A DNA stretch of 64,000 nt from Thermococcus sp. JdF3 (GTDB lineage: Archaea > Methanobacteriota_B > Thermococci > Thermococcales > Thermococcaceae): NCBI RefSeq assembly GCF_012027495.1, contig NZ_SNUK01000001.1, positions 248,001 through 312,000 on the forward strand, given 5' to 3'. The position numbers and the translations under genes are program-made. Shown here one piece after another: positions 42,003 through 50,499 of the stretch (the stretch's first letter is position 1; each line of letters starts with the position of its first letter). The notes beneath the pieces are model-generated. The model was not told the DNA's origin, searched no databases, and saw only the letters and a list, made by a program, of their open reading frames with translations.

Positions 42003-44228
42003 ATGGTGGTTAAGGACTGTCCCGAGTGCCACGGAACCGGGAAGGTTAAGGTTGGCGAGAAGGAGTGTCCCGTTTGCGAGGGCTGGGGTTACGTTCCTGC
42101 CGATTTCAAGGTTGGAGAGAAGCTGAAGGGCTATCGCAACCTCGACTACATCGGCGTTGAGGACGAGGTTGACGAGATACCCTGTCCCGAGTGCCACGGG
42201 AAGGGCGTCGTGCCGGTTTACGACACCTGCCCGACCTGCGGTGGGACCGGCCGCGTTCTGGCCTGCGACATCTGCGGTAAGGTGAAGGGGCCCTGGGAGC
42301 CCGGTATGGAAACCACCTGGGTCTGCCCTGACTGCATGCGTAAGTACAAGGTCGTTTACGTTCTCGACAAGACCTGCGACGTTGAGGACATTGAGATTGG
42401 GGGCGTTTACAAGGGCACAATCGACCGTGTCGAGCGCTTTGGCGTCTTCGTCAAACTCAATCCGCACGTCAGGGGTCTTATACGGAGGAAGGACCTCCTC
42501 GGCGGGAGGGATTACAAACCTGGAGACGGGATACTCGTTCAGGTTCTCGACGTAAAGCCGGACAGGGGCGAGGTAGACCTCATTGAATCCGCCCTCAAAC
42601 ACTACAAGGAGGTAGTCGTCAGAAAGGAGCTCCCGGTAACGCTCATCGGCGACCTCCGCAAGGACATGGCGGGCCAGACGGTCAGGCTTCGCGGCAAGGT
42701 CACCCAGATACAGGTCACCGGCGGGCCGACGGTCTTCACGATAACGGACGGAACGGGTATAACCTGGGCCGCGGCTTTTGAGGCTCCTGGAGTTAGGGCC
42801 TACCCCAACATAAATGTCGGAGACATCGTGGAGATAATCGGGAAGATAGCCTTCCACTCCGGCGAGATTCAGATCGAGACCAGCGACATGGCGAGGCTCT
42901 GGGGGCCGGAGGCTGCCGAGGTCAAGAGACGCATAGAGGAGGAGCTCGACAGGCGCGCCCAGCCCAAGGACGTGGGCTTTCTGGTTGAGAGTGAAGTGCT
43001 CGAGGCTTTGAAGCCGAAGATAATGAAGGCCGCATCCACGATACGCCGCGCCATCCTGGAGGGCAGGCCGATACTGCTGAGGCACCACGCCGACGCGGAC
43101 GGCTACACCTCGGGCCTGGCCCTTGAGTACGCGATAGTTCCGCTCATCGAGGAGGTTTCTCCCGACTCGGGTGCCAGGTGGAAGCTCTTCAAGCGCAGAC
43201 CGAGCAGGGCACCCTTCTACGAGCTGGAGGATGTCCTCAAGGACATAATCTTCATGATAGAGGACCACGAGAAGTTCGGCGACCCCTTGCCGCTTTTGGT
43301 TATTGTTGACAACGGTGGAACGAGCGAGGATATTCCGGCCTACAGGCGCATAAGGGCCTTCGGCGTTCCGATAGTGGTCATAGACCACCACGACCCGCGC
43401 GAGTGGGTGAGCGAGGACAGGGCGAAGGTGGACGACTACGTTGATGTTCACGTCAATCCGCACCACATAAAGCGCGGCTACTACGAGTTAACGGCGGGAA
43501 TGCTGGCAACGGAAGTGGCGCGCTTCATCAACCCAGAAGTCGAGGACAAGATAAAGCACCTGCCTGCCATCGCTGGAACCGGGGACAGGAGTAAAGCTCC
43601 CGAGTTCTACCAGTACCTTGAGATAGCGAAGAAGGCCAAGGGCCTCGACGAGGAAGACCTCAAGAAGATAGCAGAGGTAATAGACCACGAGGCCTACTTC
43701 TGGAAGTTCATGGACGGGCACGGCATAATAGACGAGATTCTCCTCCTCACGGGCAACCTCCAGAGGCACCGCGAGCTGATAAACGCGATCTACCCGGAGG
43801 TCAGGGAGAAGCAGGAGAAGGCTTTGAGGGCTTCGCTGCCCCACGTCAAGAGCGTCGTCCTGCCAAACGGCATAAGGTTCAACACGATAGACATCGAGCT
43901 GTTTGCCCCGAAGTTCTCCTATCCAAGCCCCGGCAAGCTCTCCGGCCTAATTCACGACCACTTCAAGGAGAAATATGGTGAAGATGCCCCGATACTCACC
44001 CTCGCCTACGGCCCGGACTTCGCGGTTGTCAGGGCCGCGGACGGGATGGCGGCCTACAACTTCGACCTGAACGAGATAATCCCAAGGCTCCAGGAGGCCC
44101 TGCCGAGCGCTGGAATCGAGGGCGGCGGCCACAGCTACGCCGGCTCGATAAAGTTCTTCGAGGGCATGCGCAAGGAGGTGCTTGAGGAGTTCGCCAAGCA
44201 GGTGGTCAAGCTGAAGAAGGTCGGCTGA
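42003..44228 (+). CDS. RecJ-like DHH phosphoesterase with DnaJ-type zinc finger, S1 and OB domains
   Basis: A 741-residue archaeal-specific protein (COG1107 type). Residues 5-115 hold a DnaJ-type zinc finger with repeated CPECHGTG, CPVCEGWG, CPECHGKG and CPTCGGTG plus a further CDICGK/CPDC pair. Near 135 an S1 domain begins (GGVYKGTIDRVERFGVFVKL). An OB domain follows (GQTVRLRGKVTQIQVTGG). The DHH phosphoesterase part includes LRHHADADGYTSGLAL, VIVDNGGTSED, VVIDHHDPRE and GTGDRS, and ends with EGGGHSYAGSI. The start at 42003 follows GGTGATGCTC. A nucleic-acid exonuclease role is implied by the DHH domain; RNA binding by S1. Confidence 0.9.
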   Translation: MVVKDCPECHGTGKVKVGEKECPVCEGWGYVPADFKVGEKLKGYRNLDYIGVEDEVDEIPCPECHGKGVVPVYDTCPTCGGTGRVLACDICGKVKGPWEPGMETTWVCPDCMRKYKVVYVLDKTCDVEDIEIGGVYKGTIDRVERFGVFVKLNPHVRGLIRRKDLLGGRDYKPGDGILVQVLDVKPDRGEVDLIESALKHYKEVVVRKELPVTLIGDLRKDMAGQTVRLRGKVTQIQVTGGPTVFTITDGTGITWAAAFEAPGVRAYPNINVGDIVEIIGKIAFHSGEIQIETSDMARLWGPEAAEVKRRIEEELDRRAQPKDVGFLVESEVLEALKPKIMKAASTIRRAILEGRPILLRHHADADGYTSGLALEYAIVPLIEEVSPDSGARWKLFKRRPSRAPFYELEDVLKDIIFMIEDHEKFGDPLPLLVIVDNGGTSEDIPAYRRIRAFGVPIVVIDHHDPREWVSEDRAKVDDYVDVHVNPHHIKRGYYELTAGMLATEVARFINPEVEDKIKHLPAIAGTGDRSKAPEFYQYLEIAKKAKGLDEEDLKKIAEVIDHEAYFWKFMDGHGIIDEILLLTGNLQRHRELINAIYPEVREKQEKALRASLPHVKSVVLPNGIRFNTIDIELFAPKFSYPSPGKLSGLIHDHFKEKYGEDAPILTLAYGPDFAVVRAADGMAAYNFDLNEIIPRLQEALPSAGIEGGGHSYAGSIKFFEGMRKEVLEEFAKQVVKLKKVG

Positions 44229-44314
44229 GGCCTTTCTTATTCTCCCCTCCTCCAATGCCAACCTTTTTAACATCGCCGACATAGGATTCATGAGCAATAT
44301 CCGGAGGAATGTTG

Positions 44315-44569
44315 ATGAAAATCGTTCTTGAGGTTACCTTCAGAATGGGCGGTGTTTCCTACCGCGGCCACCGCTGGGAGGGCGATGCCCTTGTTTTCGA
44401 GTTCGAGCGCCTTGGAGATGCCTTCATTCAGGTTCTCAGCAGGAGGAAGGTGGAGGAAGAGGTCGAGCGCGAGCCCTCGGCCGTGATCGTTGAGCTGAAG
44501 ACCAAGGAGGGCGGGAAGATATTCGAGGCCGCCCTCGAAGGTGGCGTTTACAGAGCGAGGGAGCCTTAG
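44315..44569 (+). CDS. Small conserved protein, unknown
   Basis: An 84-residue soluble alpha/beta protein (MKIVLEVTFRMGGVSYRGH, then ALVFEFERLGDAFIQVL). GGAGGAATGTTG precedes the ATG at 44315; an ATG two codons earlier is too near the ribosome-binding site. It lies between the DHH protein and another small gene, each with its own TATA. No family recognised. Confidence 0.7.
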   Translation: MKIVLEVTFRMGGVSYRGHRWEGDALVFEFERLGDAFIQVLSRRKVEEEVEREPSAVIVELKTKEGGKIFEAALEGGVYRAREP

Positions 44570-44608
44570 GTTTTTATACCTCTCCCCCAATTCTCTACGG
44601 TGATGCCC

Positions 44609-44824
44609 ATGTACATGGCGGAGTTCAAGCTTCGCTTTGGTGACAGGAAGTGGTACGTCAGGAGGCTCGTTGAAGCTTCGAGCGTTGAGGAGGCCGAGGA
44701 GAAGGCCAAACGCTATGCAGAGGCCATGAACCGCGGAGAGGTTAAATGGGAGTTCAGCTATGTTATTGAGTCTGGAAGGCCCCTCCTCATAGGCGACGAG
44801 GAGCTTGGGAAGCTCGGTGCTTGA
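44609..44824 (+). CDS. Small conserved protein, unknown
   Basis: A 71-residue soluble protein, MYMAEFKLRFGDRKWYVRRL, then a helix with EASSVEEAEEKAKRYAEAMN and a C-terminal strand. It resembles small ferredoxin-like alpha/beta proteins. A TATA candidate TTTTTATACC lies at 44570, and GGTGATGCCC precedes the ATG at 44609. No function can be given. Confidence 0.65.
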   Translation: MYMAEFKLRFGDRKWYVRRLVEASSVEEAEEKAKRYAEAMNRGEVKWEFSYVIESGRPLLIGDEELGKLGA

Positions 44825-44890
44825 TTTTATCCCTTTTGTCGACCCTTTCTGACCTTTTCCTGATTTCGGGAGAAAAGCAAAGGGAAAGAG

Positions 44891-46072
44891 TTACTGCTCC
44901 CTCACGAAGGCCATTAGAACCATGGCAACGACGTTCATGGCCGCGGCGAAGGTGAACGCGTAGGCCAGGGAGTGGGAACTCCAGAGCCAGCCCGCTATCA
45001 CCGAGGCGGGAAAGACGAAGACGCCGAAGACGGTGTGGTAGGCCCCTATTACCGTGCCCTTCTCGTATTCCCTCGCCAGGTCCGCCATGTAGGCCCTCGG
45101 AATCGTGTCCTCGATGGCGATGTAAATCCCGTAGAGGACGAAGGCGGCGATCAGTGTGTAGAAGTCCCTCGCGTGGGCAAAGGCCAGAGCCGCCAGAGCT
45201 GCAACTCCGAAGCCGAGGGTTATCATCCTCTTCTTGCCGAAGGTGTCGGAGTAAACCCCGAGGGGATAGGCCGAGAGGGCGTAGATTAGGTTGAAGAGGG
45301 CGTAGAAAGCTATGCTCTGGACGACCGAATACCCCAGCTCCTGGGCCTTCCACATCGTGAAGGCGTAGCTGTACCTTCCGAGGGCACCTATCGCCACCAC
45401 CGCGAGGAAGAGCTGCAGGTTCCTGTTCTTCAGAGTGGATATGCCCTTTATCTTCCTCTTGACCTCACCGCCCCGGTCCTTCACGAAGAGGATTATAACG
45501 AACAGAGATATCGCCCCGGGAACGGCCGAGAGCAGGAAGATGTAGCGGTAGGCCGTTTCCGCGGGAAGACCATTCAGGAGCTCGATGAGTGCTATGGCAA
45601 CGAGCGGCCCGGCGACGGCCCCGAGGGTGTCCATCATCCTGTGGAAGCCGAAGGACTTTCCGGTCTTCCCCTTCTCGCTCGACTCGGCTATCAGCGCGTC
45701 CCTGGGGGCCGTCCTTACCCCCTTGCCTATCCTGTCCACCGCGCGCAGAAGGAGGAAGTCCCACCAGTAGCGGGTGAATGCCAGGGCACCTTTGGCGAGG
45801 GTTGAGAGGGCGTAGCCCGCGAAGACGAAGACCTTCCTCTTTCTAAAGCGGTCGCTCACGTAGCCAAAGGCAACCTTGAACAGCGAACTCATGCTTTCTA
45901 TCGCGCCCATAACGGAACCGCTGAGCAACTTTCCGGCGTCGAGAACCTCCATCAGGTAGCTCGGCATAACGGGCATTATCATCTCGCTGCTCATATCGTT
46001 GAGGAAGCTGACGATTCCGAGCAGGAAGACGTTCCAGCTTATTCCGGATATCTTCTTCTCCCTTTCCTCCAT
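44891..46072 (-). CDS. MFS permease, probable drug-efflux type
   Basis: A 393-residue major facilitator with 12 predicted helices. Helix 1 holds LLGIVSFLNDMSSEMIMPVMPSY, found in a group of efflux carriers, and motif A appears as GYVSDRFRKRKVFVFAGY. RIGKGVRTAPRDALIAES is characteristic of this MFS subgroup. It lies three bases after the PadR-type regulator gene and is co-transcribed with it; such pairing is typical for PadR-controlled efflux pumps. The natural substrate is unknown. Confidence 0.88.
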   Translation of the reverse strand: MEEREKKISGISWNVFLLGIVSFLNDMSSEMIMPVMPSYLMEVLDAGKLLSGSVMGAIESMSSLFKVAFGYVSDRFRKRKVFVFAGYALSTLAKGALAFTRYWWDFLLLRAVDRIGKGVRTAPRDALIAESSEKGKTGKSFGFHRMMDTLGAVAGPLVAIALIELLNGLPAETAYRYIFLLSAVPGAISLFVIILFVKDRGGEVKRKIKGISTLKNRNLQLFLAVVAIGALGRYSYAFTMWKAQELGYSVVQSIAFYALFNLIYALSAYPLGVYSDTFGKKRMITLGFGVAALAALAFAHARDFYTLIAAFVLYGIYIAIEDTIPRAYMADLAREYEKGTVIGAYHTVFGVFVFPASVIAGWLWSSHSLAYAFTFAAAMNVVAMVLMAFVREQ

Positions 46073-46075
46073 TCC

Positions 46076-46366
46076 TCATTCCCCCAGCAGTTCAAGGCAG
46101 AGTTCCCTCAGCCTCTCCTTGCCCTCGTCGAGGGTTCTCCGGCCGATTTCCGTTATCTCGTAGACCCTAACCCGTCTCCCACTCCGGACCTCCCAGTGGC
46201 TTTTGAGGAGGCCCTCCTCTTCCAGGGAGTGAAGGAGTGGGTACATGGTTCCTGGGCTGATGTGGTAACCGTGTCTCTCAAGTTCTTTCATCAGAAACGA
46301 GCCTGTAACTGGTTCTTCGCTCGCGTGGTGGAGTATGTGCAGGGTCAGGAAGTCGCGGTACTTCAT
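46076..46366 (-). CDS. PadR-family transcriptional regulator
   Basis: A 96-residue winged-helix repressor. The PadR signature is visible: FLTLHILHHASEEPVTGSFL, then ELERHGYHISPGTMYPLLHSLEEEGLL, and the wing HWEVRSGRRVRVYEITEIGRRTL. The start at 46366 (MKYRDF) has GGTG seven bases ahead; the GTG at 46375 is possible but lies in the operator. It heads a two-gene operon with an MFS permease, and two overlapping palindromes cover its transcription and translation start. Autoregulation is expected. Confidence 0.88.
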   Translation of the reverse strand: MKYRDFLTLHILHHASEEPVTGSFLMKELERHGYHISPGTMYPLLHSLEEEGLLKSHWEVRSGRRVRVYEITEIGRRTLDEGKERLRELCLELLGE

Positions 46367-46394
46367 ATCGGACACCGATATCGAAATGCGATAT
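46365..46394 (-). promoter_or_regulatory. Double overlapping PadR-type operator
   Basis: ATATCG-N5-CGATAT occurs twice in a row with the centre shared: 46365-46381 and 46378-46394, both with perfect six-base arms and five-base spacers. The stretch covers the region from the PadR start codon to just downstream of a TATA candidate (TTTTTTTAAACC, about 46400-46411). Bound protein would block initiation. Confidence 0.7.
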
Positions 46395-46415
46395 TTGGGT
46401 TTAAAAAATTTTGGC

Positions 46416-46832
46416 TCATTCGAGCACGTGCTTCTCCAGAACGTAGCAGTGGAAGGTTCCCTCGAAGACTTTCTCGTCCCTCTCGTTGAAGACCTCTGCT
46501 TTCACCAGCTTCTTCCTCCGGGGGGACGTTCCGCCCCCCACACCCCCTCCGGACTCTTCTATAACCTCCGCCCTCGCCACGAGCCTATCACCGACCCTCA
46601 CCGGCTTTAAAAACTTGACCTCTGCCTTTCCGAGCACAACCGTTGGCTCGTTGACGGCTAACATGGCCGCGTAGTCAGCCAAGCCAAAGGTGAAGCCGCC
46701 GTGAACCAGCCCGTACTCGTCGACCGCCATCTCTTTGACGGTCTCCATAAGAACTTCCGCGTAATTCTTCTCAATTTTCACGGGCTTTCCAACCAATCTT
46801 TCAGAGGTCAGCCTGTGAGTCATCTGCTCCAT
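46416..46832 (-). CDS. PaaI-like hotdog thioesterase
   Basis: A 138-residue hotdog-fold protein. The acidic-histidine motif LVHGGFTFGLADYAAMLAVN near residue 42 is that of PaaI/YbgC-like thioesterases, and KFLKPVRVGDRLVARAEVIE follows. A glycine-rich loop (ESGGGVGGGTSPRRKK) interrupts the last strands and is unusual. The ATG at 46832 follows GGTGATGTCG. It stands alone between a PadR operon and a plus-strand gene. Acyl-CoA substrate unknown. Confidence 0.85.
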   Translation of the reverse strand: MEQMTHRLTSERLVGKPVKIEKNYAEVLMETVKEMAVDEYGLVHGGFTFGLADYAAMLAVNEPTVVLGKAEVKFLKPVRVGDRLVARAEVIEESGGGVGGGTSPRRKKLVKAEVFNERDEKVFEGTFHCYVLEKHVLE

Positions 46833-46930
46833 CGACATCACCGTTTAGAGTTCTCGCGAGTGCTTAAACATCTAACGGAGTTATGCAAAGGTTTATTTAT
46901 TCCAGCTCCCTAAAAAAGTTAGGTGGTTGC

Positions 46931-47329
46931 GTGCACCCGATAAAACGCGCGGTTGAGTATAAGGGCTCGGTTGAGTTCACCCGGAGCGAGCTCGTTGGGA
47001 TACTTGCCTTCAGCCTCCGCCTGATGGACGTGAAGGCCGCGAAGAAGCTTATAGCGAAGTCCCTGGAGGAGGGCCTCCTCGAGGAACTGGGAGGGGTCCT
47101 GGTGGTCAACAAAGCCCTGCTCGCGGAGGAGGAAGCCGAGGAGGACCTCTTCAACGAGATGGCGGCGCATATAGCCGGTTCTCTCGGCTGGGAGCGGGAG
47201 GAGGTCATCGAGGGCATCAAATCCATGCGCGAGCGCTACGGCGACCTCGACGAGAAGGTTCTGGCGTACCTCTTCGGCATGGACAAGGGCGTTGATATGT
47301 CGCGCTTTAAGGACCGGCTTGATGTTTAA
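46931..47329 (+). CDS. DUF2240-like small helical protein
   Basis: A 132-residue protein (MHPIKRAVEYKGSVEFTRSELVG and LAFSLRLMDVKAAKKLIAK), resembling archaeal family DUF2240. The N-terminal half looks like a winged helix, with residues 35-60 forming a recognition-like helix pair. The acidic middle and C-terminus are helical. GTG at 46931 is chosen since AGGTGGTTGC precedes it and a TATA box GTTTATTTAT lies at 46890; the longer frame has neither. Function unknown. Confidence 0.75.
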   Translation: MHPIKRAVEYKGSVEFTRSELVGILAFSLRLMDVKAAKKLIAKSLEEGLLEELGGVLVVNKALLAEEEAEEDLFNEMAAHIAGSLGWEREEVIEGIKSMRERYGDLDEKVLAYLFGMDKGVDMSRFKDRLDV

Positions 47330-47370
47330 ATGCTTATTAACCCCCGTGCGAATTCTTTAACGGTGATGTC

Positions 47371-47916
47371 ATGCCCGAGGAGGCTCTCATCATCGTTGAC
47401 ATGCAAAGGGACTTCATGCCCGGCGGGGCTTTACCTGTTCCGGAGGGCGACAGGATAATACCCCGGTGCAACCGCTACATCGAGGAGTTCCGGAGGAGGG
47501 GGGCTTTGATAGTCGCGACGCGCGACTGGCATCCCGAGAACCACGTCAGCTTCAGGGAGCAGGGTGGGCCGTGGCCGAGGCACTGTGTCCAGAACACGCC
47601 GGGCGCGGAGTTCGTCGTGGAGCTCCCGGCCGATGCGGTGATAATCTCGAAGGCGACGGAGCCGGATAAAGAGGCCTACTCCGGATTTGAGGGAACGAAT
47701 CTGGTGGAGATACTGAAGAGAAACGGGGTGAAAAGGGTCTACGTCTGCGGCGTCGCGACCGAGTACTGCGTCAGGGCGACCGCCCTCGATGCCGTCAAGC
47801 ACGGCTTCGAGACCTACCTCCTCCGCGACGCGGTGAAGGGAATCAACCCCCAGGATGAGGAGAGGGCTTTGAGGGAGATGGAGAGGGCCGGCGTGAAGGT
47901 TCTCTACCTGATATGA
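47371..47916 (+). CDS. pncA: Nicotinamidase
   Basis: A 181-residue isochorismatase-fold amidohydrolase. The catalytic Asp is in IIVDMQRDFMPGG (residue 10), Lys in IISKATEPDKEAYSGF and Cys in VCGVATEYCVRATALDA. Metal ligands are in ATRDWHPENHVSF. It turns nicotinamide into nicotinate for NAD recycling. Homologues from Pyrococcus have the same length and motifs. GGTGATGTC precedes the ATG. Its last 24 codons overlap the tail of the convergent AI-2E-type permease gene. Confidence 0.95.
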   Translation: MPEEALIIVDMQRDFMPGGALPVPEGDRIIPRCNRYIEEFRRRGALIVATRDWHPENHVSFREQGGPWPRHCVQNTPGAEFVVELPADAVIISKATEPDKEAYSGFEGTNLVEILKRNGVKRVYVCGVATEYCVRATALDAVKHGFETYLLRDAVKGINPQDEERALREMERAGVKVLYLI

Positions 47917-48889
47917 CCCTTTTCCATTCTTTGAGGAGGACGAGGAGAAGGTTGAGCACTATCGGACCGATTATGAGGCCCTTCACCCCCATGGCCCAGG
48001 TTCCGCCTATCATCCCGATGAAGACGAGGGTCTCGTCGAGGTTCGCGTCCTTGGCGACCATCATTGGCCTTATCGTGTAGTCGGGCATCGGGGAGACCAG
48101 GAAGAAGCCGTAGAGCGCTATCCCCGCAGCGTGGAGATAAGAGCCGTTCATGGCGAAGTAGGCTGCTGCTATGGCCCATATCATCCAGCCCTCGAAGAGT
48201 GGGACGAAGGAGAACAGGAACGTTAGGAAGCCGGCCACTATCGCGGTGTAGAGGTCGGAGACCCCGAACAGGAGGAAGCCAAACGTCATCAGAATCCCTT
48301 TTATGACGTTCAAAACCAGCCAGGCCCTCACCAGCGCTCCGAGGGTCTTGTTGAGGCTTTCCAGGATTCTCTCACCCAGTTCGCGGTTCTTTCTCGGGAG
48401 AGACAGGTGAATCTGCTTCGAAATCTCCTCGGCGTATGCGAGGGAATGGTAGAACGTGAGCAGGAATACCAGGAGCTGGAGGATGTAGAGGGGGAGTGAG
48501 AGGGTTTCGTGGGATATGTACTCCGAGACCCTGGGTATCAGCTGGTCCGAGAAGCGCTCGAGGAAGGCGAGAACCTCGGGCGGCAGCGGCTGGCTCATCA
48601 GCCAGTCAAAGAAGTCGACGATGCTGTCGTAGAAGGAGGACGCTACCTTAACTGATATCATTAACAGCTCGAAGGTCACCACGCCTCCCAGGCCGACGGT
48701 TCCGACGGTGAGGGCCGCGGCGGACTTCTTCCTGCCCATCCTGCCACTCAGCCGGCGGTGGATTGGATACGCGGCGTAGGCGAGGACGATGCCAAAGAAT
48801 ATCGGGGTGATGAGGGGACTAACCGTTTCCCACGCGAGATACGCTATTATGAGAACCGCCGCCGTCCAGGCGATTAGTTCCGCCCTCAT
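47843..48889 (-). CDS. AI-2E-family transporter-like membrane protein
   Basis: A 348-residue membrane protein of the AI-2E (DUF20, PerM-like) family with about seven or eight helices. It opens ELIAWTAAVLIIAYLAWETV with PLITPIFFGIVLAYAAYPIHRRL, and the conserved C-terminal region reads SPMPDYTIRPMMVAKDANLDE and FIGMIGGTWAMGVKGLIIGPIV. Members transport ions or small solutes; the AI-2 name does not imply that here. The last 25 residues are a Pro/Ser/Arg tail read antisense to the end of pncA, giving a 74-base overlap. GAGGGACG precedes the ATG. Confidence 0.87.
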   Translation of the reverse strand: MRAELIAWTAAVLIIAYLAWETVSPLITPIFFGIVLAYAAYPIHRRLSGRMGRKKSAAALTVGTVGLGGVVTFELLMISVKVASSFYDSIVDFFDWLMSQPLPPEVLAFLERFSDQLIPRVSEYISHETLSLPLYILQLLVFLLTFYHSLAYAEEISKQIHLSLPRKNRELGERILESLNKTLGALVRAWLVLNVIKGILMTFGFLLFGVSDLYTAIVAGFLTFLFSFVPLFEGWMIWAIAAAYFAMNGSYLHAAGIALYGFFLVSPMPDYTIRPMMVAKDANLDETLVFIGMIGGTWAMGVKGLIIGPIVLNLLLVLLKEWKRVISGREPSRRPSPSPSKPSPHPGG

Positions 48890-48944
48890 CGTCCCTCGAC
48901 AGGTTTATTAGCCTCCCCCTTATAAATGCTGTGTGGTGAAGTGG

Positions 48945-49268
48945 ATGGAAAAAGAGCTCGCCGAGAAGGTTTCGACCTATATAAATCGCGCGGAGCATTA
49001 TGCCAAGGAAAGGCGCTTTCAAATGGCGCACGGGGCCTATGTGGACGCCCTGTACGCGATTGGGGCATACCTGATATACCGCGATATGGGGATACTCCTC
49101 CCGGCGGATCAGCTCATGGGAGTGCTGAGGAGCAGGTATCCCGAGGTTTACGATATCATAGCGCGCCACGCTGGGGCAACCCACGTTGATGAGGCAACGA
49201 TAACCGCTTTAAGGGAGGACGTTGAGAGGCTCAGGGGAATGATGACTTTGCCGAGTCCTGAGGGGTGA
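48945..49268 (+). CDS. Small helical protein, possibly HEPN-like
   Basis: A 107-residue all-helical protein. Residues 10-40 (INRAEHYAKERRFQMAHGAYVDAL, given in part) resemble HEPN or tetratricopeptide-like helices, and RFQMAH would fit the HEPN RxxxxH pattern, though in an atypical position. ATG at 48945 has GGTGAAGTGG ahead, with TATA box CTTATAAATGC at 48919. The 3' end overlaps the convergent gene by 38 bases. Toxin function is not supported by context since no nucleotidyltransferase partner lies beside it. Confidence 0.55.
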   Translation: MEKELAEKVSTYINRAEHYAKERRFQMAHGAYVDALYAIGAYLIYRDMGILLPADQLMGVLRSRYPEVYDIIARHAGATHVDEATITALREDVERLRGMMTLPSPEG

Positions 49269-49710
49269 TGAGGTTCAGCGGCTGACCCTTCGACGACAGA
49301 AGCTCGCCTTCTCCTTTCCCCTCCTCCCTCCGGCACGCCTTCGCGGCATCCCTGAGTGTCTCTGCCAGTCCGGGGTTTCCGTGGAGCGTGATCACAATCG
49401 CGCCGCCGTCCGTTGGGTGGAACGTTATCTCTATGACGCCCGTGATTCGGTCGACGTCGATTCTCGAGGGCACCATCCTCACCAGGAAAGCATCCTTCTC
49501 CATTCGTCCCCATACCGCCGTTATCTCGATGAGTCCGTGGGAGTAGAAGATGTTCATGAATGGAAGCGGGTCTTCCGTTGGCGTCAGGGGGTGGGCCACC
49601 TCACCGTAAAAAACGGCCTTTCCCCGTGCCGTTCCCAGGTAGATAGACCCGCAAAGATCATCTATGTAACGACCCAAAGTTTCATAAACTACATTAACCG
49701 AGTCACCCAA
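49231..49710 (-). CDS. Conserved protein, unknown
   Basis: A 159-residue soluble alpha/beta protein (SVNVVYETLGRYIDDLCGS, then GLIEITAVWGRMEKDAFLVR and GVIEITFHPTDGGAIVITLH). The C-terminal 25 residues are low complexity and overlap the convergent neighbour by 38 bases. TTG at 49710 is chosen because GGTGATAGCA precedes it, the standard local spacing; an ATG four codons earlier lacks a ribosome-binding site but sits about 25 bases from a TATA-like element, so it stays possible. No family recognised. Confidence 0.6.
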   Translation of the reverse strand: MGDSVNVVYETLGRYIDDLCGSIYLGTARGKAVFYGEVAHPLTPTEDPLPFMNIFYSHGLIEITAVWGRMEKDAFLVRMVPSRIDVDRITGVIEITFHPTDGGAIVITLHGNPGLAETLRDAAKACRREEGKGEGELLSSKGQPLNLITPQDSAKSSFP

Positions 49711-49776
49711 TGCTATCACCATGATATACTCTGTCGTGGGAGGTATATTGGTAATTGCCCGTTAACGGTGGTTTCC

Positions 49777-50460
49777 ATGAGAGTTGTTGCAGCTGACACG
49801 GGTGGTGCACTGCTCACGGAGGACTATGAGCCTATTGGCCTGATAGCAACGGCGGCGGTGCTCGTTGGGAGGCCTTACAGAACCGCGGCGCTGAGCGTGG
49901 TTCGTTACGCGGATCCCTTCAACTACGACATGAGCGGAAGACAGGCCATCCGGGACGAAGCATTGCTTGCGGTCGAGCTTTCCAGGGAGGTAAAGCCCGA
50001 CGTCGTTCACCTCGACTCGACGATAGGTGGGATAGAGGTCAGGAAGCTTGACGAACCGACGATAGATGCCCTGACGATTACCGACCGCGGGAAGGAGGTC
50101 TGGAAGGACCTGGCCAGGGACCTTCAGCCCCTGGCAAAGAAGTTCTGGGAGGAGACCGGAATTGAAATCATAGCCATCGGCAAGTCCAGCGTCCCGGTGA
50201 GGATAGCGGAGATATACTCCGGGTTATACACGGCAAAGTGGGCGATTGAGTATGCGCGGGAGAACGGCAAGGCCATCGTCGGCCTGCCGAGGTACATGAA
50301 AGTTGAAATCCGTCCTGGAAAAATCTACGGAGAGAGCCTCGACCCGCGCGAGGGCGGTCTCTTCGGCGAAGTTGAGGCGGAAACCGAGGGAATCGGCTGG
50401 GAGCTGTACCCGAACCCTCTCGTGAGGCGCTACATGGTTCTCGAAGTGTGGGGGGAGTGA
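49777..50460 (+). CDS. DUF4152-like protein (PF2046-type, RNase H-like)
   Basis: A 227-residue protein resembling the DUF4152 family, whose Pyrococcus member PF2046 has been described with an RNase H-like fold and single-strand exonuclease activity. Acidic positions that could bind metal are in MRVVAADTGGALLTED, VHLDSTIGG and EIRPGKIYGESLDPREGG. The ATG at 49777 has AACGGTGG ahead; the frame stays open for 130 further codons upstream, but those are antisense to the neighbouring gene. The link to PF2046 is from memory of the family. Confidence 0.75.
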   Translation: MRVVAADTGGALLTEDYEPIGLIATAAVLVGRPYRTAALSVVRYADPFNYDMSGRQAIRDEALLAVELSREVKPDVVHLDSTIGGIEVRKLDEPTIDALTITDRGKEVWKDLARDLQPLAKKFWEETGIEIIAIGKSSVPVRIAEIYSGLYTAKWAIEYARENGKAIVGLPRYMKVEIRPGKIYGESLDPREGGLFGEVEAETEGIGWELYPNPLVRRYMVLEVWGE

Positions 50461-50499
50461 TACAAACTTTTTTAGTCGGTTATTCATTACTCCTTTTTG

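Noticed and set aside
44315-44569. KEOPS subunit Pcc1
   Set aside because: Length is similar but the sequence lacks the Pcc1 strand-helix pattern; left as unknown.
48945-49268. HEPN toxin of a toxin-antitoxin pair
   Set aside because: The RxxxxH pattern is in an unusual place and there is no nucleotidyltransferase antitoxin next to it, so it is listed only as a possible HEPN-like fold.
49381-49776. N-terminal extension of the DUF4152-like gene
   Set aside because: It is antisense to the gene at 49231-49710; a ribosome-binding site and family start lie at 49777.
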